A stretch of 53,380 bases of DNA from assembly GCA_938001865.1 (NCBI GenBank), contig CALLAW010000054.1, positions 1 through 53,380 on the forward strand. Reading direction: 5' to 3'. This document shows positions 18,878-28,900 of the stretch, in pieces (within the stretch, counting starts at the first letter, position 1; each line of letters opens with the position of its first letter). The notes under the pieces are model-generated. The model saw only the letters and a program-made list of their open reading frames with translations, ran no database searches and was not told where the DNA came from. This DNA comes from an uncultured Saprospiraceae bacterium. GTDB lineage: Bacteria > Bacteroidota > Bacteroidia > Chitinophagales > Saprospiraceae. The position numbers and the translations under genes are program-made.

Positions 18878-19888
18878 TTAGACATCTAATAAAAACTCCA
18901 TAATATCGACACCATCCGGGTAATCAGAGAGACTTGGCGATTGACAATTCCCTATCCCTACTCTCCTAGGATGGTCAAATCCCTCGATCTCAGTCGCAAC
19001 GCATTGGATATCCTCATCGTGCTGTTGAAGATATGTGTGTACCTGTTGTAAGTCGGAGTAGCGCTGATAATGGACACATGAGATCCTCGAAAACAACTGA
19101 TCTGATTGTCTGACATTGAAGAGACCATCTGACTTATACTCTTCCAAATTGAGCAGATATAATGCTGATGTATATTCGAAGTTATTGAAGTACTTGTTGT
19201 GGTTGCGATACTCGATATACTGAGATACTGCATCGAAGAGAACAGTCTCATCCATCTGTTCAGGGAGAAATAGGGTTGAGATATTCCTACAACCGAGTCC
19301 AAAGTAACTGAGAAGATCTCTACCGAGCAACTGTAATTGCTGTTTGCTTTCATTGCCAGAGAGGACACCGATGGACGTTCTGTTTTTGCGTATGACACTC
19401 TTGACATCACGGAAGTAATAATCAAAATACCTCGAGGAATTATTGCTGCCTGTGGCAATGACTCTGTCACACTTAGGTAACCGCTCCACGAACTCTACAT
19501 ACTGCGAATCTATCTCAGCTTGTTGGCAGAGATAAGGGAGTAAGATGGAGTCTTTTTCTGAGAGTTTTATTTTCATCTGGTATCCACAGATCAGACCACA
19601 AAGAAAATCTTGAAAACCTACGAGAGGGATATTCCCAGCCATGACGATTCCTAGTGTCTCATCTATCTGGGTTGGCAATGGTAAGTAATCATGTATCCAA
19701 TTGATAAGGAGATGCTCTGCAAGAAAGTTCTCCGCAATGGCATCCATCATCTGTAAGACATGCTCCTGCACAAACCATTGATTGTGAGCTTTGACAGAGT
19801 TGAGTATATTGTCCAGAGATTCATCCCGCCTGTTTATTACCTCGGCCAACCTAGATATTGCGAGTAAGCGATCTTCTATCGTATTCAT
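18878..19888 (-). CDS. LuxC-type acyl-CoA reductase
   Basis: This 336-residue protein resembles the acyl-CoA reductase family (LuxC), which reduces long-chain acyl groups to fatty aldehydes with NADPH. Seen: GIVMAGNIPLVGFQDFLCG in the N-terminal half, KLSEKDSILLPYL, IATGSNNSSRYFDYYF, RKNRTSIGVLSGNE, and the segment SYFGLGCRNISTLFLP with the conserved Cys expected to be the acyl-accepting residue. It is shorter than luminous LuxC (about 480). No luxA, luxB, luxD or luxE is present, so light production is not implied. It lies 27 nt downstream of rluD and is probably co-transcribed. Substrate is inferred from the family only. Confidence 0.85.
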   Translation of the reverse strand: MNTIEDRLLAISRLAEVINRRDESLDNILNSVKAHNQWFVQEHVLQMMDAIAENFLAEHLLINWIHDYLPLPTQIDETLGIVMAGNIPLVGFQDFLCGLICGYQMKIKLSEKDSILLPYLCQQAEIDSQYVEFVERLPKCDRVIATGSNNSSRYFDYYFRDVKSVIRKNRTSIGVLSGNESKQQLQLLGRDLLSYFGLGCRNISTLFLPEQMDETVLFDAVSQYIEYRNHNKYFNNFEYTSALYLLNLEEYKSDGLFNVRQSDQLFSRISCVHYQRYSDLQQVHTYLQQHDEDIQCVATEIEGFDHPRRVGIGNCQSPSLSDYPDGVDIMEFLLDV

Positions 19889-19915
19889 AGTTATTCTGAT
19901 CCAAAGATTAATGAG

Positions 19916-20971
19916 TTATCCAATGAGTTCTTTCCTTGAGTCGATGTAGGATTGCCATTTAGCTACGACTGCCCGCATATCGTCAGGCATCTCTGCCTCA
20001 AACTCAAGACGCTTACCTGTCACTGGATGCGTAAATGCTAAGTATCGAGCATGCAGCGCTTGCCTCTGACAAAGCTCAAAACAATTCATAACAAACTGTT
20101 TGTATTTGTTAAACACTGTGCCTTTGACAATCTTATCACCACCATACTTCTCGTCATTGAAGATTGGATGGCCTTGATGCTTCATGTGGACTCTAATCTG
20201 ATGGGTACGACCTGTCTCCAGCTTACATTTGATCAGACTCACGTAATAGAGACTCTTGTAAGTCTCATAATGAGTAATCGCATACTTGCCAGTTATCTCA
20301 TCATCGACAACTGTATACTGTGTCCGATTAGTGAGGCTACGGCCAAGATATGATTCAATCGTCGCCTTCTGTGGATCTGGCTCTCCCCAGACCAATGCAA
20401 GATATTCTCTATCAATTGTATGTTTGAAAAACTGCTGAGCCAGATGACTCAATGCATACTCTGACTTACCAATGACGAGTAACCCTGATGTATCCTTATC
20501 CAATCGATGTACGAGTCCCATCCTATCTATCGAATTCCCTTCGGACGTTGGTAGATGACTCCCTCCAAAGTACCCTGCAAGAGCATTGACTAATGTCCCA
20601 TCATGATTCCCAACTCCTGGATGGACCACAAGACCCGCCGGCTTATGTATCACCATGAGATCGTCATCTTCATACCTGATATCAAGAGGGATATCTTGAG
20701 GGATGATAGTTTCTCCCCACTTAATGGTCTTAGGCATCACGACATGGATACTATCATGAGGTCTAACCTTATAATTAGATTTAATAGGCTTCCCATTGAC
20801 CTCTACTGATCCTGCTTTTATTGCATTTTGGATCTTGTTCCTAGTGATACCTTGAAGTTTATCATGGAGATATTTGTCTACCCTGATAGGAGTCTGACCT
20901 GGATCAGCGACTACTGTGACCTCCTCTACATTCGCTTCTGACCCCTCTGTAATCTGCTCTTCTGACATCAT
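19916..20971 (-). CDS. rluD: Ribosomal large-subunit pseudouridine synthase, RluD type
   Basis: This 351-residue enzyme isomerises uridines of 23S rRNA to pseudouridine. After an acidic N-terminal stretch, an S4 RNA-binding domain covers about 25-90 (VDKYLHDKLQGITRNKIQ). The catalytic domain has VIHKPAGLVVHPG and the active-site motif HRLDKDTSGLLVIGKS with Asp158, then TGRTHQIRVHMKHQGHPI. RluC, RluD and related enzymes share these; RluD is favoured by the HPGVGNHDGTLVNAL stretch. The acyl-CoA reductase gene follows 27 nt downstream. Confidence 0.9.
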   Translation of the reverse strand: MMSEEQITEGSEANVEEVTVVADPGQTPIRVDKYLHDKLQGITRNKIQNAIKAGSVEVNGKPIKSNYKVRPHDSIHVVMPKTIKWGETIIPQDIPLDIRYEDDDLMVIHKPAGLVVHPGVGNHDGTLVNALAGYFGGSHLPTSEGNSIDRMGLVHRLDKDTSGLLVIGKSEYALSHLAQQFFKHTIDREYLALVWGEPDPQKATIESYLGRSLTNRTQYTVVDDEITGKYAITHYETYKSLYYVSLIKCKLETGRTHQIRVHMKHQGHPIFNDEKYGGDKIVKGTVFNKYKQFVMNCFELCQRQALHARYLAFTHPVTGKRLEFEAEMPDDMRAVVAKWQSYIDSRKELIG

Positions 20972-20993
20972 AATTATCGTACTCTGTGAGTCG

Positions 20994-21001
20994 CAAAGGT
21001 A
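20994..21001 (-). promoter_or_regulatory. -7 element for the rluD operon
   Basis: The minus strand reads TACCTTTG (TAnnTTTG) followed by CG, 23 nt before the rluD ATG. No clear -33 box is visible. Confidence 0.5.
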
Positions 21002-21065
21002 GGGATACTTTAGCAGATACTCTGCCCTGTATCGATTCAGAGAAAAATAGGTATTATGCGGTATC

Positions 21066-21740
21066 TCAAAATTGGAATGTCAATCCGAGATGAGACTTCA
21101 ATGTGCTCGTATGAGAGAACACCTCTCTAAAGTTATCGAATGGTACAATCTGTGAATCTCCAGTAGCAATATAATAGGTTGCTGCACCTGATGATTGGTA
21201 AGTCATGGCTAGATTGAGGTGAGTCCGTCTGCCTAGTATTACAGTAGATCCTATCCCTACTCCGAATAATGGTGTATGACTCTTATCTTCGACTATCAAC
21301 TCAGTATCATCCGTAGACCACTCTATCGTGGTCACCGTACTCAATCTCCTCAATCCTGCGACTACGGTAAGATATGGATCAACTCTCCAGAATCCAATCT
21401 GTGGATAATGTCTGATCGCCATAGAGAAATCCCAAAACCCCGACTTGGTGCTAGAGATACCTTGACTGACTCTATCAATCGTTACAGACGACAGAGTGAG
21501 CCCTGCAAACCATGCCTCATTATGCTTGAACTGCCTCAATAATGTCAACTCAAATCCATCGAGCCTACGATCATCAAGCAACTCACCAAATCGATCAAGC
21601 GGGGTAGCATGTATCCAATCCAATTGAAAGAACGTATAATGTCCGCCGTCATCCTGAGCAAAACAAACTTGACAAGACACTAAGCACATCACTGTGATAA
21701 CTGTATATTTGTAGCAGAATAGCCTAAGTACTGTGAGCAT
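21066..21740 (-). CDS. Predicted exported protein, possibly outer-membrane beta-barrel
   Basis: A 224-residue protein with a signal peptide ending near residue 29 (VMCLVSCQVCFAQ). The mature part is made of alternating hydrophobic and polar strands and ends in LGLTFQF, the C-terminal aromatic typical of outer-membrane barrels. No enzyme motif was recognised. It starts 51 nt from the divergent PLP-enzyme gene, so they share a short promoter region. Function unknown. Confidence 0.6.
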   Translation of the reverse strand: MLTVLRLFCYKYTVITVMCLVSCQVCFAQDDGGHYTFFQLDWIHATPLDRFGELLDDRRLDGFELTLLRQFKHNEAWFAGLTLSSVTIDRVSQGISSTKSGFWDFSMAIRHYPQIGFWRVDPYLTVVAGLRRLSTVTTIEWSTDDTELIVEDKSHTPLFGVGIGSTVILGRRTHLNLAMTYQSSGAATYYIATGDSQIVPFDNFREVFSHTSTLKSHLGLTFQF

Positions 21741-21791
21741 TGATTATTGTCGTAATGAGATGAGTAATTCACACAAGATAGTAGAGATATC

Positions 21792-23021
21792 ATGAATAAA
21801 AAAGAAGGACAAGCTAAAGAGAATTTGAGTTTTGAATCTATCTGCTCTACGGAGGTGCAAGAGTTAAGATACAATAAGCCTCATGTCCTTCCCATTTACG
21901 CATCAGCGTCCTTTGTATTCGAAGACACAGAGCACTCTATGTCCGTATTCACTCAGAAAGAAAAGGGACACTTGTACTCACGCTATGCTAATCCCACAGT
22001 AGACTCTGTAGCTCAGAAGCTGGCACTCTTGGAGACTTATGGATCGGATATCCAAGCAGATTGCCTCTTGACTAATTCTGGTATGTCGGCCATTAGTCTA
22101 GTCCTGAGTAGTTATCTCAAAGCAGGAGACACCGTACTTACTCAAGGTGATCTCTATGGAGGGACCACAGAACTCTTACATAAGGTCTATCGCAACTATG
22201 GAATCAAGACGATAACAACTGACTTGACTGACCTCACTCAGACAGAGCAAATAATCAAGGATGATCCAACGATTGCTCTCATCTACGCAGAGACACCAGC
22301 TAACCCATCTCTCAGATGTATAGATCTCAAGCGATTGAGCAGTCTAGCTAAAGGTCATGGAATCCTTACGGTAGTTGACAATACCTTCTGTACACCATAC
22401 CTTCAGAGGCCTCTGAGCTTAGGAATAGATATCGTCGTCCATAGCACTACTAAGTCACTGAATGGGCATGGCAACAGTATCGGAGGTGCTGTGATTGCTG
22501 ACAAGAAACATACACAGACTCTTTGGACAGCGTACAAGTTGATTGGTCTCAATCCAAGTCCATTCGACACTTGGTTACTCCATAATGGGCTCAAGACCTT
22601 GACACTGAGAGTAAAGCAAGCCTGTATAAATGCAATGAAGATAGCAAGTCACCTCGATCAAGATCATCGAGTCTCAGTGGTTAATTATCCAGGATTACCA
22701 GCACATCCTTCTCATCAGATTGCTCGTGAGCAAATGTCCCTGTTTGGATCAATGTTGAGCTTTGAGCTCAAAGGAGGCTTTGAGGCTGGCAAGCAATTCA
22801 TGGATTCTGTAAAGATGATTACCCTAGCTCCGACACTTGGAGACTTGGATACACTCTTGCTCCATCCAGCATCTAGCTCACATCTCAATGTAGACAAGGC
22901 TGTAAGAGAGGCTAATGGCATCACCGATGGGCTCATCAGGATGTCCGTTGGGATCGAGAGTGACTCTGACCTCATCTCTGACATCAGTCAAGCACTAGAT
23001 AGCATAGCATCAATCACATAA
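21792..23021 (+). CDS. Trans-sulfuration family PLP enzyme (cystathionine/methionine lyase or synthase)
   Basis: This 409-residue PLP-dependent enzyme belongs to the Cys/Met metabolism fold. Seen: YSRYANPTVDSVAQKLALLE early, LTNSGMSAISLVLSSYL, TQGDLYGGTTELL, AETPANPSLRCIDL, VDNTFCTPYLQRPLSLGIDI, and the cofactor lysine Lys221 in VHSTTKSLNGHG. The usual activities are cystathionine gamma-synthase or gamma-lyase, or methionine gamma-lyase; these cannot be told apart by eye. The next gene, a metallo-beta-lactamase-fold hydrolase, starts 41 nt later and is probably in the same operon. Confidence 0.88.
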   Translation: MNKKEGQAKENLSFESICSTEVQELRYNKPHVLPIYASASFVFEDTEHSMSVFTQKEKGHLYSRYANPTVDSVAQKLALLETYGSDIQADCLLTNSGMSAISLVLSSYLKAGDTVLTQGDLYGGTTELLHKVYRNYGIKTITTDLTDLTQTEQIIKDDPTIALIYAETPANPSLRCIDLKRLSSLAKGHGILTVVDNTFCTPYLQRPLSLGIDIVVHSTTKSLNGHGNSIGGAVIADKKHTQTLWTAYKLIGLNPSPFDTWLLHNGLKTLTLRVKQACINAMKIASHLDQDHRVSVVNYPGLPAHPSHQIAREQMSLFGSMLSFELKGGFEAGKQFMDSVKMITLAPTLGDLDTLLLHPASSSHLNVDKAVREANGITDGLIRMSVGIESDSDLISDISQALDSIASIT

Positions 23022-23062
23022 ACTCAGTCATCCTAGATTATCAACTCAAAGAAAGCACTAAA

Positions 23063-23914
23063 ATGAAAGCATACATCATAGAGACTGGCAAGTTCAAACT
23101 AGACGGGGGTGCAATGTTTGGGGTCGTACCAAAGCAAATGTGGAACAGACTCAATCCAGCAGATGAAAATAATATGTGTACGTGGAGCATGCGATGTCTA
23201 CTGATAGACGATGGTCAGAGAGTGATCTTATTTGACACAGGTATGGGGGATAAGCAAGATGAAAAATTCGCATCACACTTCGAACCGCATGGAGATGAGA
23301 CACTTGTGACATCCATCCAAGGTGCAGGTTATCAATTGAGTGATATCACTGATGTCTTCCTCACACATCTCCACTTTGACCACTGTGGAGGCGCAGTGAT
23401 GCGGGATATGAGTGGCAACTTGATACCGACATTTCCCAATGCTACATACTGGACAGGTTCTCGGCATTTGGCATCAGCCCTAGACCCTAACCCAAGAGAG
23501 AGGGCATCATTTCTCAAAGAAAACATCCAGCCTCTCTTAGACCATGGTGTCCTAGAGAGAGTGGACGAAGACGCAAAGACAGATTGGATGGACGCAATTG
23601 CGGTGAAGTTCTATGACGGCCACACAGCGGGCATGATGATACCAACAATCACCTTTCCCAATGGCAATCGATTGACATTTGCTGCAGATCTCTTGCCCTC
23701 CAGCTATCATGTAAGGATGCCTTATGTCATGAGCTATGATATCAACCCACTCCAAACTCTAAAGGATAAGGAAGCTTACTACCAAGAGGCGATTGCTGAT
23801 AACCATTACATCCTATTTGAGCATGATCCGCTGCATGTGGTCGGTAGTCTCCAAATGAATGAAAAACAACGCTATTATATTCAAAATGTCGATTTCGAGA
23901 TGATTGTAAGTTGA
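23063..23914 (+). CDS. Metallo-beta-lactamase-fold hydrolase (lactonase-like)
   Basis: This 283-residue enzyme has the di-metal motif HLHFDHCGG (His102, His104, Asp106, His107), with further ligands in YDGHTAGM and in the C-terminal HDPLH. The arrangement resembles the quorum-quenching lactonase (AHL lactonase/AttM-like) subgroup of MBL proteins, including the short aspartate-containing FDTGMGDKQDEKF region. No signal peptide. Substrate is unknown; lactone or ester hydrolysis is an inference from the subfamily. It probably shares a transcript with the upstream PLP enzyme. Confidence 0.82.
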   Translation: MKAYIIETGKFKLDGGAMFGVVPKQMWNRLNPADENNMCTWSMRCLLIDDGQRVILFDTGMGDKQDEKFASHFEPHGDETLVTSIQGAGYQLSDITDVFLTHLHFDHCGGAVMRDMSGNLIPTFPNATYWTGSRHLASALDPNPRERASFLKENIQPLLDHGVLERVDEDAKTDWMDAIAVKFYDGHTAGMMIPTITFPNGNRLTFAADLLPSSYHVRMPYVMSYDINPLQTLKDKEAYYQEAIADNHYILFEHDPLHVVGSLQMNEKQRYYIQNVDFEMIVS

Positions 23915-23961
23915 TCTTAAAACATTATTGAAAATAAGGGAGTTTAAACTATTGAAAGTAG

Positions 23962-23969
23962 TAATTTTG
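23962..23969 (+). promoter_or_regulatory. -7 element for ilvE
   Basis: TAATTTTG matches TAnnTTTG and gives a leader of about 32 nt to the ATG at 24006. The -33 region is not clear. The octamer TATTGAAA occurs twice upstream (23926-23933 and 23950-23957). Confidence 0.55.
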
Positions 23970-24005
23970 CCCAAGTAATGCCTTACAAAACAACCATCAA
24001 AATTT

Positions 24006-25070
24006 ATGATACCTGTTACTCTTACAACCCACTCACGCCTCTCAAGTCTTGACTTCGATGATATCCCTTTCGGAAAAGTATTTTCTGATCACATGTTCTA
24101 TGCGGAGTATAATAATGGTACTTGGCAAAAAATGGAAATCAAACCACTCCAAAAGCTAGAAATCCACCCAAGTAACTTAGCATGGCACTATGGGCAATCT
24201 ATCTTCGAAGGGATGAAAGCAACCAAGCATATTGATGGTTCACCTATGTTGATGAGACCGGAGATGCATGCTCAAAGGATGAATGCCTCTGCAGAGAGGA
24301 TGTGTATGCCTACATTTCCCGAAGAGATGTTCGTCGAGGCAGTATCACAGTTGGTTTCAATAGAGTCAGCATGGATACCACCAGCCAAAGGAAGTGCTCT
24401 ATATCTTAGACCAATCATGTTTGCCGCAGACGAGTTCATCGGTGTCAGACCAAGCGAAAAATATATCTACATCATCATGGCTCTCCCAGTAGGCCCATAC
24501 TACTCTACCCCACTCAGATTGAAGGCTGAGGAGACATATATCAGGGCAGCAGATGGTGGTACTGGAGAGGCTAAGACTGCAGGTAACTACGCTGGATCCC
24601 TCTACCCATGGCAAAAAGCAAAAGATGAAGGTTACGACCAAATCATGTGGCTAGATGCAAAAGAAAAGAAATACATCCAAGAGGCTGGCACCATGAATAT
24701 CTTTTGTGTGATTAATGATGTGGTAATAACACCAAAGACATCAGGATCTATCTTGAAAGGTATCACAAGAGACTCTATACTGAAGATCTTATCAGCCGAA
24801 GGATATCAAGTAGAAGAGAGAGAGATTACCATAGATGATCTCATCGCAGCCAGTAATGACGGGAGTCTAACAGAGATATTTGGATCTGGAACAGCTGCAG
24901 TTGTGATTCATGTCAAGGAAGTCGGATATCAAGATACAACTCTAACTCTCGATCCTGATACATTCAAGATAGCACCATTTGTAAAAAATTATATTGATTC
25001 ACTTAGAGACGGAAGTATGGAAGATAAGTTTGGCTGGACTACCAAACTTACACAAAGTACTGCAGTCTAA
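24006..25070 (+). CDS. ilvE: Branched-chain amino-acid aminotransferase
   Basis: This 354-residue fold-type IV PLP enzyme interconverts leucine, isoleucine and valine with their 2-oxo acids using 2-oxoglutarate/glutamate. Key regions: LAWHYGQSIFEGMKA, YLRPIMFAADEFIGV, the cofactor lysine Lys190 in GEAKTAGNYAGSLYPW, IQEAGTMNIFCVI, and TSGSILKGITRDSIL. This is the longer, eukaryote-like BCAT form common in Bacteroidota (about 350). A bidirectional terminator follows at 25115-25162. Confidence 0.94.
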   Translation: MIPVTLTTHSRLSSLDFDDIPFGKVFSDHMFYAEYNNGTWQKMEIKPLQKLEIHPSNLAWHYGQSIFEGMKATKHIDGSPMLMRPEMHAQRMNASAERMCMPTFPEEMFVEAVSQLVSIESAWIPPAKGSALYLRPIMFAADEFIGVRPSEKYIYIIMALPVGPYYSTPLRLKAEETYIRAADGGTGEAKTAGNYAGSLYPWQKAKDEGYDQIMWLDAKEKKYIQEAGTMNIFCVINDVVITPKTSGSILKGITRDSILKILSAEGYQVEEREITIDDLIAASNDGSLTEIFGSGTAAVVIHVKEVGYQDTTLTLDPDTFKIAPFVKNYIDSLRDGSMEDKFGWTTKLTQSTAV

Positions 25071-25114
25071 GTCAGTTCAAGTCACTATTAGAGTGACAGA
25101 ATAACAGATTCACA

Positions 25115-25162
25115 ATAAACAAAGAAGGGTTTTGGTTGACACCAAAACCCTTCTTTGTTTAT
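25115..25162. terminator. Bidirectional intrinsic terminator
   Basis: A perfect 22-bp stem around a TGAC loop (outer arms 25115-25136 and 25141-25162) lies between ilvE and the convergent gene at 25198. U-rich ends on both strands suit both directions. Confidence 0.9.
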
Positions 25163-25197
25163 CTCCTATTGAGATCAAATACTCTAGCTTCGACTCA

Positions 25198-25845
25198 TTA
25201 AAAATTGTGGGTAGCACCTATCCAATACTCGACGAAGCCATTATTATAATCTCTCATATCATCATTCAAGATGAAAAGTACTTCAGCACCGAACTTCCAA
25301 TTGCCCCAACCTTGCATATATCCACCACCGAAGTATGGACTAGGTATCGTCTCTCTCTGATCTAAGAATACAGTATTGGTATTGTAATCAATAAGAGGGA
25401 TACTATTGATATCATATTCAAATTGAACATAGAACTGTTGGAATATCTTAGCTCTAGCATAGACACCAGCTCCGACATCATAGACCCTGAAGTCTCCAGA
25501 TACACCTATAGAGTTGAAGGCTTGAATCCCATATTTCACAGCAAGTCCAGCAGAGATATTATCCGTCAGCTTGTAACCACTATTCGCCTTGAGGGAGATT
25601 GAAAACACATTATTGGAAATGCCAATATTTCCTACTTTTATATCACTATTGAGATTCTGGAAGAATGCACCACTCGCTTTATTTTCTGCTTTGGTCCTTG
25701 CGGTACTTTTGTAAGTACTAGACTCATCTGTCTGTGTAGTTTTATCTTCTCTTTTCTTAGTACCTACCTTCCGTTGTGCCGAAGCATCAGTGAAAACCCC
25801 TAAGGTGAAAATGAAAATTAAAGACGTTATATAGTAGTATTTCAT
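25198..25845 (-). CDS. Exported protein, probable outer-membrane beta-barrel
   Basis: A 215-residue protein with a signal peptide (TSLIFIFTLGVFTDASAQ). A Lys/Thr/Ser-rich linker follows to about residue 60. The rest is strand-like (YKLTDNISAGLAVKYGI, KFGAEVLFIL) and ends in YWIGATHNF. The pattern resembles small outer-membrane barrels of Bacteroidota, but no family was recognised. It is convergent with ilvE and divergent from the large protease gene. Confidence 0.65.
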   Translation of the reverse strand: MKYYYITSLIFIFTLGVFTDASAQRKVGTKKREDKTTQTDESSTYKSTARTKAENKASGAFFQNLNSDIKVGNIGISNNVFSISLKANSGYKLTDNISAGLAVKYGIQAFNSIGVSGDFRVYDVGAGVYARAKIFQQFYVQFEYDINSIPLIDYNTNTVFLDQRETIPSPYFGGGYMQGWGNWKFGAEVLFILNDDMRDYNNGFVEYWIGATHNF

Positions 25846-25955
25846 GGTTTTTATGTTTTATGTCAAAATTAAACAATTTGGTCCGTTAGATAATTAATAA
25901 ACGTACGTATATTTAAAATAGAATATAATAACTCTAAAATTAACACGAAATTATT

Positions 25956-28900
25956 ATGATGCTAACCCTAAAGCAGTTCATCCTATCTTTAACTCTAATA
26001 TTTGTTTCTTGTTCGATTTTCGCTGGAACACCACCAATCAAACTATTCCAAGAATCGGAGAAAAAACAATTTACTGACAATGAATTTGAATACACAACAC
26101 TTACTGTAGATGAGTCTATTCATTCTCAGATTTACAATTCAAGGAGTTCCTCACTTACACTAGAGATCCCATATCTTGATCGGATCTATACAGTCGAGCT
26201 ATACGCATTCGACTTATTGACACCAGACTTCAAGTTGATGACTAACAATGATGTGGAGATTCCATATACACCTGGAGTCTACTACAGAGGAGTTATTGCT
26301 GAGACTGGAGGAATGGTTGCTCTTTCATTTTTTGAAAATGATATCATGGGTATCCTTGCAACAAAAAAGGGCAAAATGCTCAATCTCGGTAAACCAACTC
26401 AAGGTCCATCCAATGAATATGTCATCTATAATGCTAACGATGTCAAGAGCCAACCAAATATGGACTGCCATACAGAAGAGCTACCTGAATATGCGGATCA
26501 GTTAGAGTCCATGTATAACAATGTTGCCTCTAGTAGCAAGATGGGAGATTGCGTCAACGTCTACGTAGAAGGTGATCACACCCTCAATATCGTCAAAGGA
26601 GGTGTGGTACAAGCAACAGATTATATTACTGGACTTTGGGGACCAGTAACTACAATCTTTGACAATGAAAGCATAGATGTCAACATCTCAGAGATTTTTG
26701 TTTGGGATGAACCAGACGGCTACAGTACTTCGAGTTCAACTACAGCCCTCAATCAGTTTAAAGATAATAATCCAACTTATAATGGAGACTTAGCTCATCT
26801 TATGGCTCTTGGTGGCAATGGACTCGGTGGAGTCGCATATGTCAATGTGATTTGCTCTAATAACTTTGGATACGCATACAGTAATATCAATGCGAACTAC
26901 AACAGTTTTCCATCATATAGCTGGACGATCAATGTAGTTACGCATGAGTTTGGTCATAACCTTGGATCTCCGCATACACATGCATGTGCTTGGAATGGGA
27001 ATAGTACAGCAATAGATGGATGTGGAACACAAGCGGGTGCTGGAGAGGGTTGTGACGCTGCATTGCCTGACTCAGGAACTATTATGAGCTACTGCCATCT
27101 GATTGGCGGAGTGGGTATTAACTTTAACAACGGATTTGGTGATCAACCAGGTGATCTGATTAGAGATAATGTAAGTGCTGCAAGTTGTCTAGGGAGTTGT
27201 ACTACCTTGGAAACTGGGGATCCTCCGATTGCAGATTTTGATTGGGACATCATTGAAGATTGCGCCTCAGAACCAGCTCAAGTCAATTACTTCGACGAAT
27301 CAGAGGATCAGCCTACGGAATGGTTCTGGACTTTCCCTGGAGGTGACCCTGCAACCAGCACTGATCAAAATCCAGTCGTAACATACGATACACCTGGCAC
27401 TTATGATGCTACACTTGAAGTCACTAATGCATACGGTGATGACGAAATCACCTATCAAAATGTTATTACAGTTCAAGAGAGTCCAAATGTTGTATTTACA
27501 ACCATTACCCTTGATAACATTGTATTTACTGATAATCTCAGTCAATTTAGTCTGAATTACCAATGGGACTTTGGTGATGGATTTACATCTTCGGTATTTG
27601 AGCCATCGCATACATATCTAGAGGATGGTACTTATACCATTACCTTAGAGGGATTCAATAATTGTGGCTCCGATGTCTATAGCGAAGAGGTGGTCATCGC
27701 GACTGCTCCTACAGCAAGCTTCACGATGACTAACGGCTCTGGGTGTGTAGATTGGACTGTTGACTTTACTTCTACAAGTAGTAACAATACAGATACTTAT
27801 CTCTGGGATTTCCCTGGAGGGACTCCGAGTACCTCTACTGATCCCAATCCTCAAGTGACCTATGCCACTGCTGGAGTATTTGACGTCTCATTGACAGTAT
27901 CCAATGAAACGGGAACAGACACAGAGACTATGGCAGATGTCATAGTCTTAGCAGATGTACCATCAACTGCATTCACCTATATGATTAATGAGGGTGAGGT
28001 GACATTCACCAACACTACCGAAGGTGACAACGACTATGTATGGGATTTTGGTGATGGATCTACAAGTACTATTGCGAGCCCTGTATACACTTATCTCGCA
28101 GGCGGCACTTATGATGTCAGTCTGATTGCAACTAACTTTTGTGGTAATCAAGAGTTTGTTGAGACAGTTACGATTGAACTCGAGCCAGAAGCTGGATTTT
28201 CATACAGTAATCCTGAGGGATGTGCTGTACATTCAGTCCAATATACTGACGAAAGTATAGGAGCAGAGACATACTTCTGGGAATTTGAAGGTGGATTTCC
28301 AAGCACATCCACTGATCCTAATCCACTCGTAGACTATGATACCAAAGGTGTATATGAGACCAAACTGACAGTTACCAATGAATATGGTGAGAGTGAATTA
28401 ATACTCTCCGATATTATAATAATCGACGATGTAGCTAATGCTGTTTTCACCTTTACAGAAAATGAAGGACAAGTAGACTTTACGAATCTATCATTTAATG
28501 GAAACAGTTATTTCTGGAGCTTTGGAGATGGGAATACATCTACGGCATTCAGCCCTAGTCATACCTATACCGATGCAGGAGAGTATCTCGTAACTCTTGT
28601 AGCAACCAATGATTGCGGAGACTCACAGTATATAGCTCAAGTGGTCGCTGCAATCCAACCAATCGCTACATTTGACAATACGACCCTTTCTGGGTGTGCA
28701 ACTCATACTGTAGCATACACTTATACAGGGTCTAATGAATCTGCACTACTCTGGACTTTCCCTGGAGGTAATCCAAGTACCTCAGAGGAGCCTAACCCTA
28801 TAGTGGAGTATGCCGAGCAAGGCATGTACTCTATCACACTCTATGTGTCTAATGATTATGGAGATGACGAACTCATTCTCCAAGATGTAGTGACGATAGA

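Noticed and set aside
18878-19888. Bioluminescence (lux) operon
   Set aside because: Only a LuxC-like reductase is present; no luciferase, transferase or synthetase gene is nearby.
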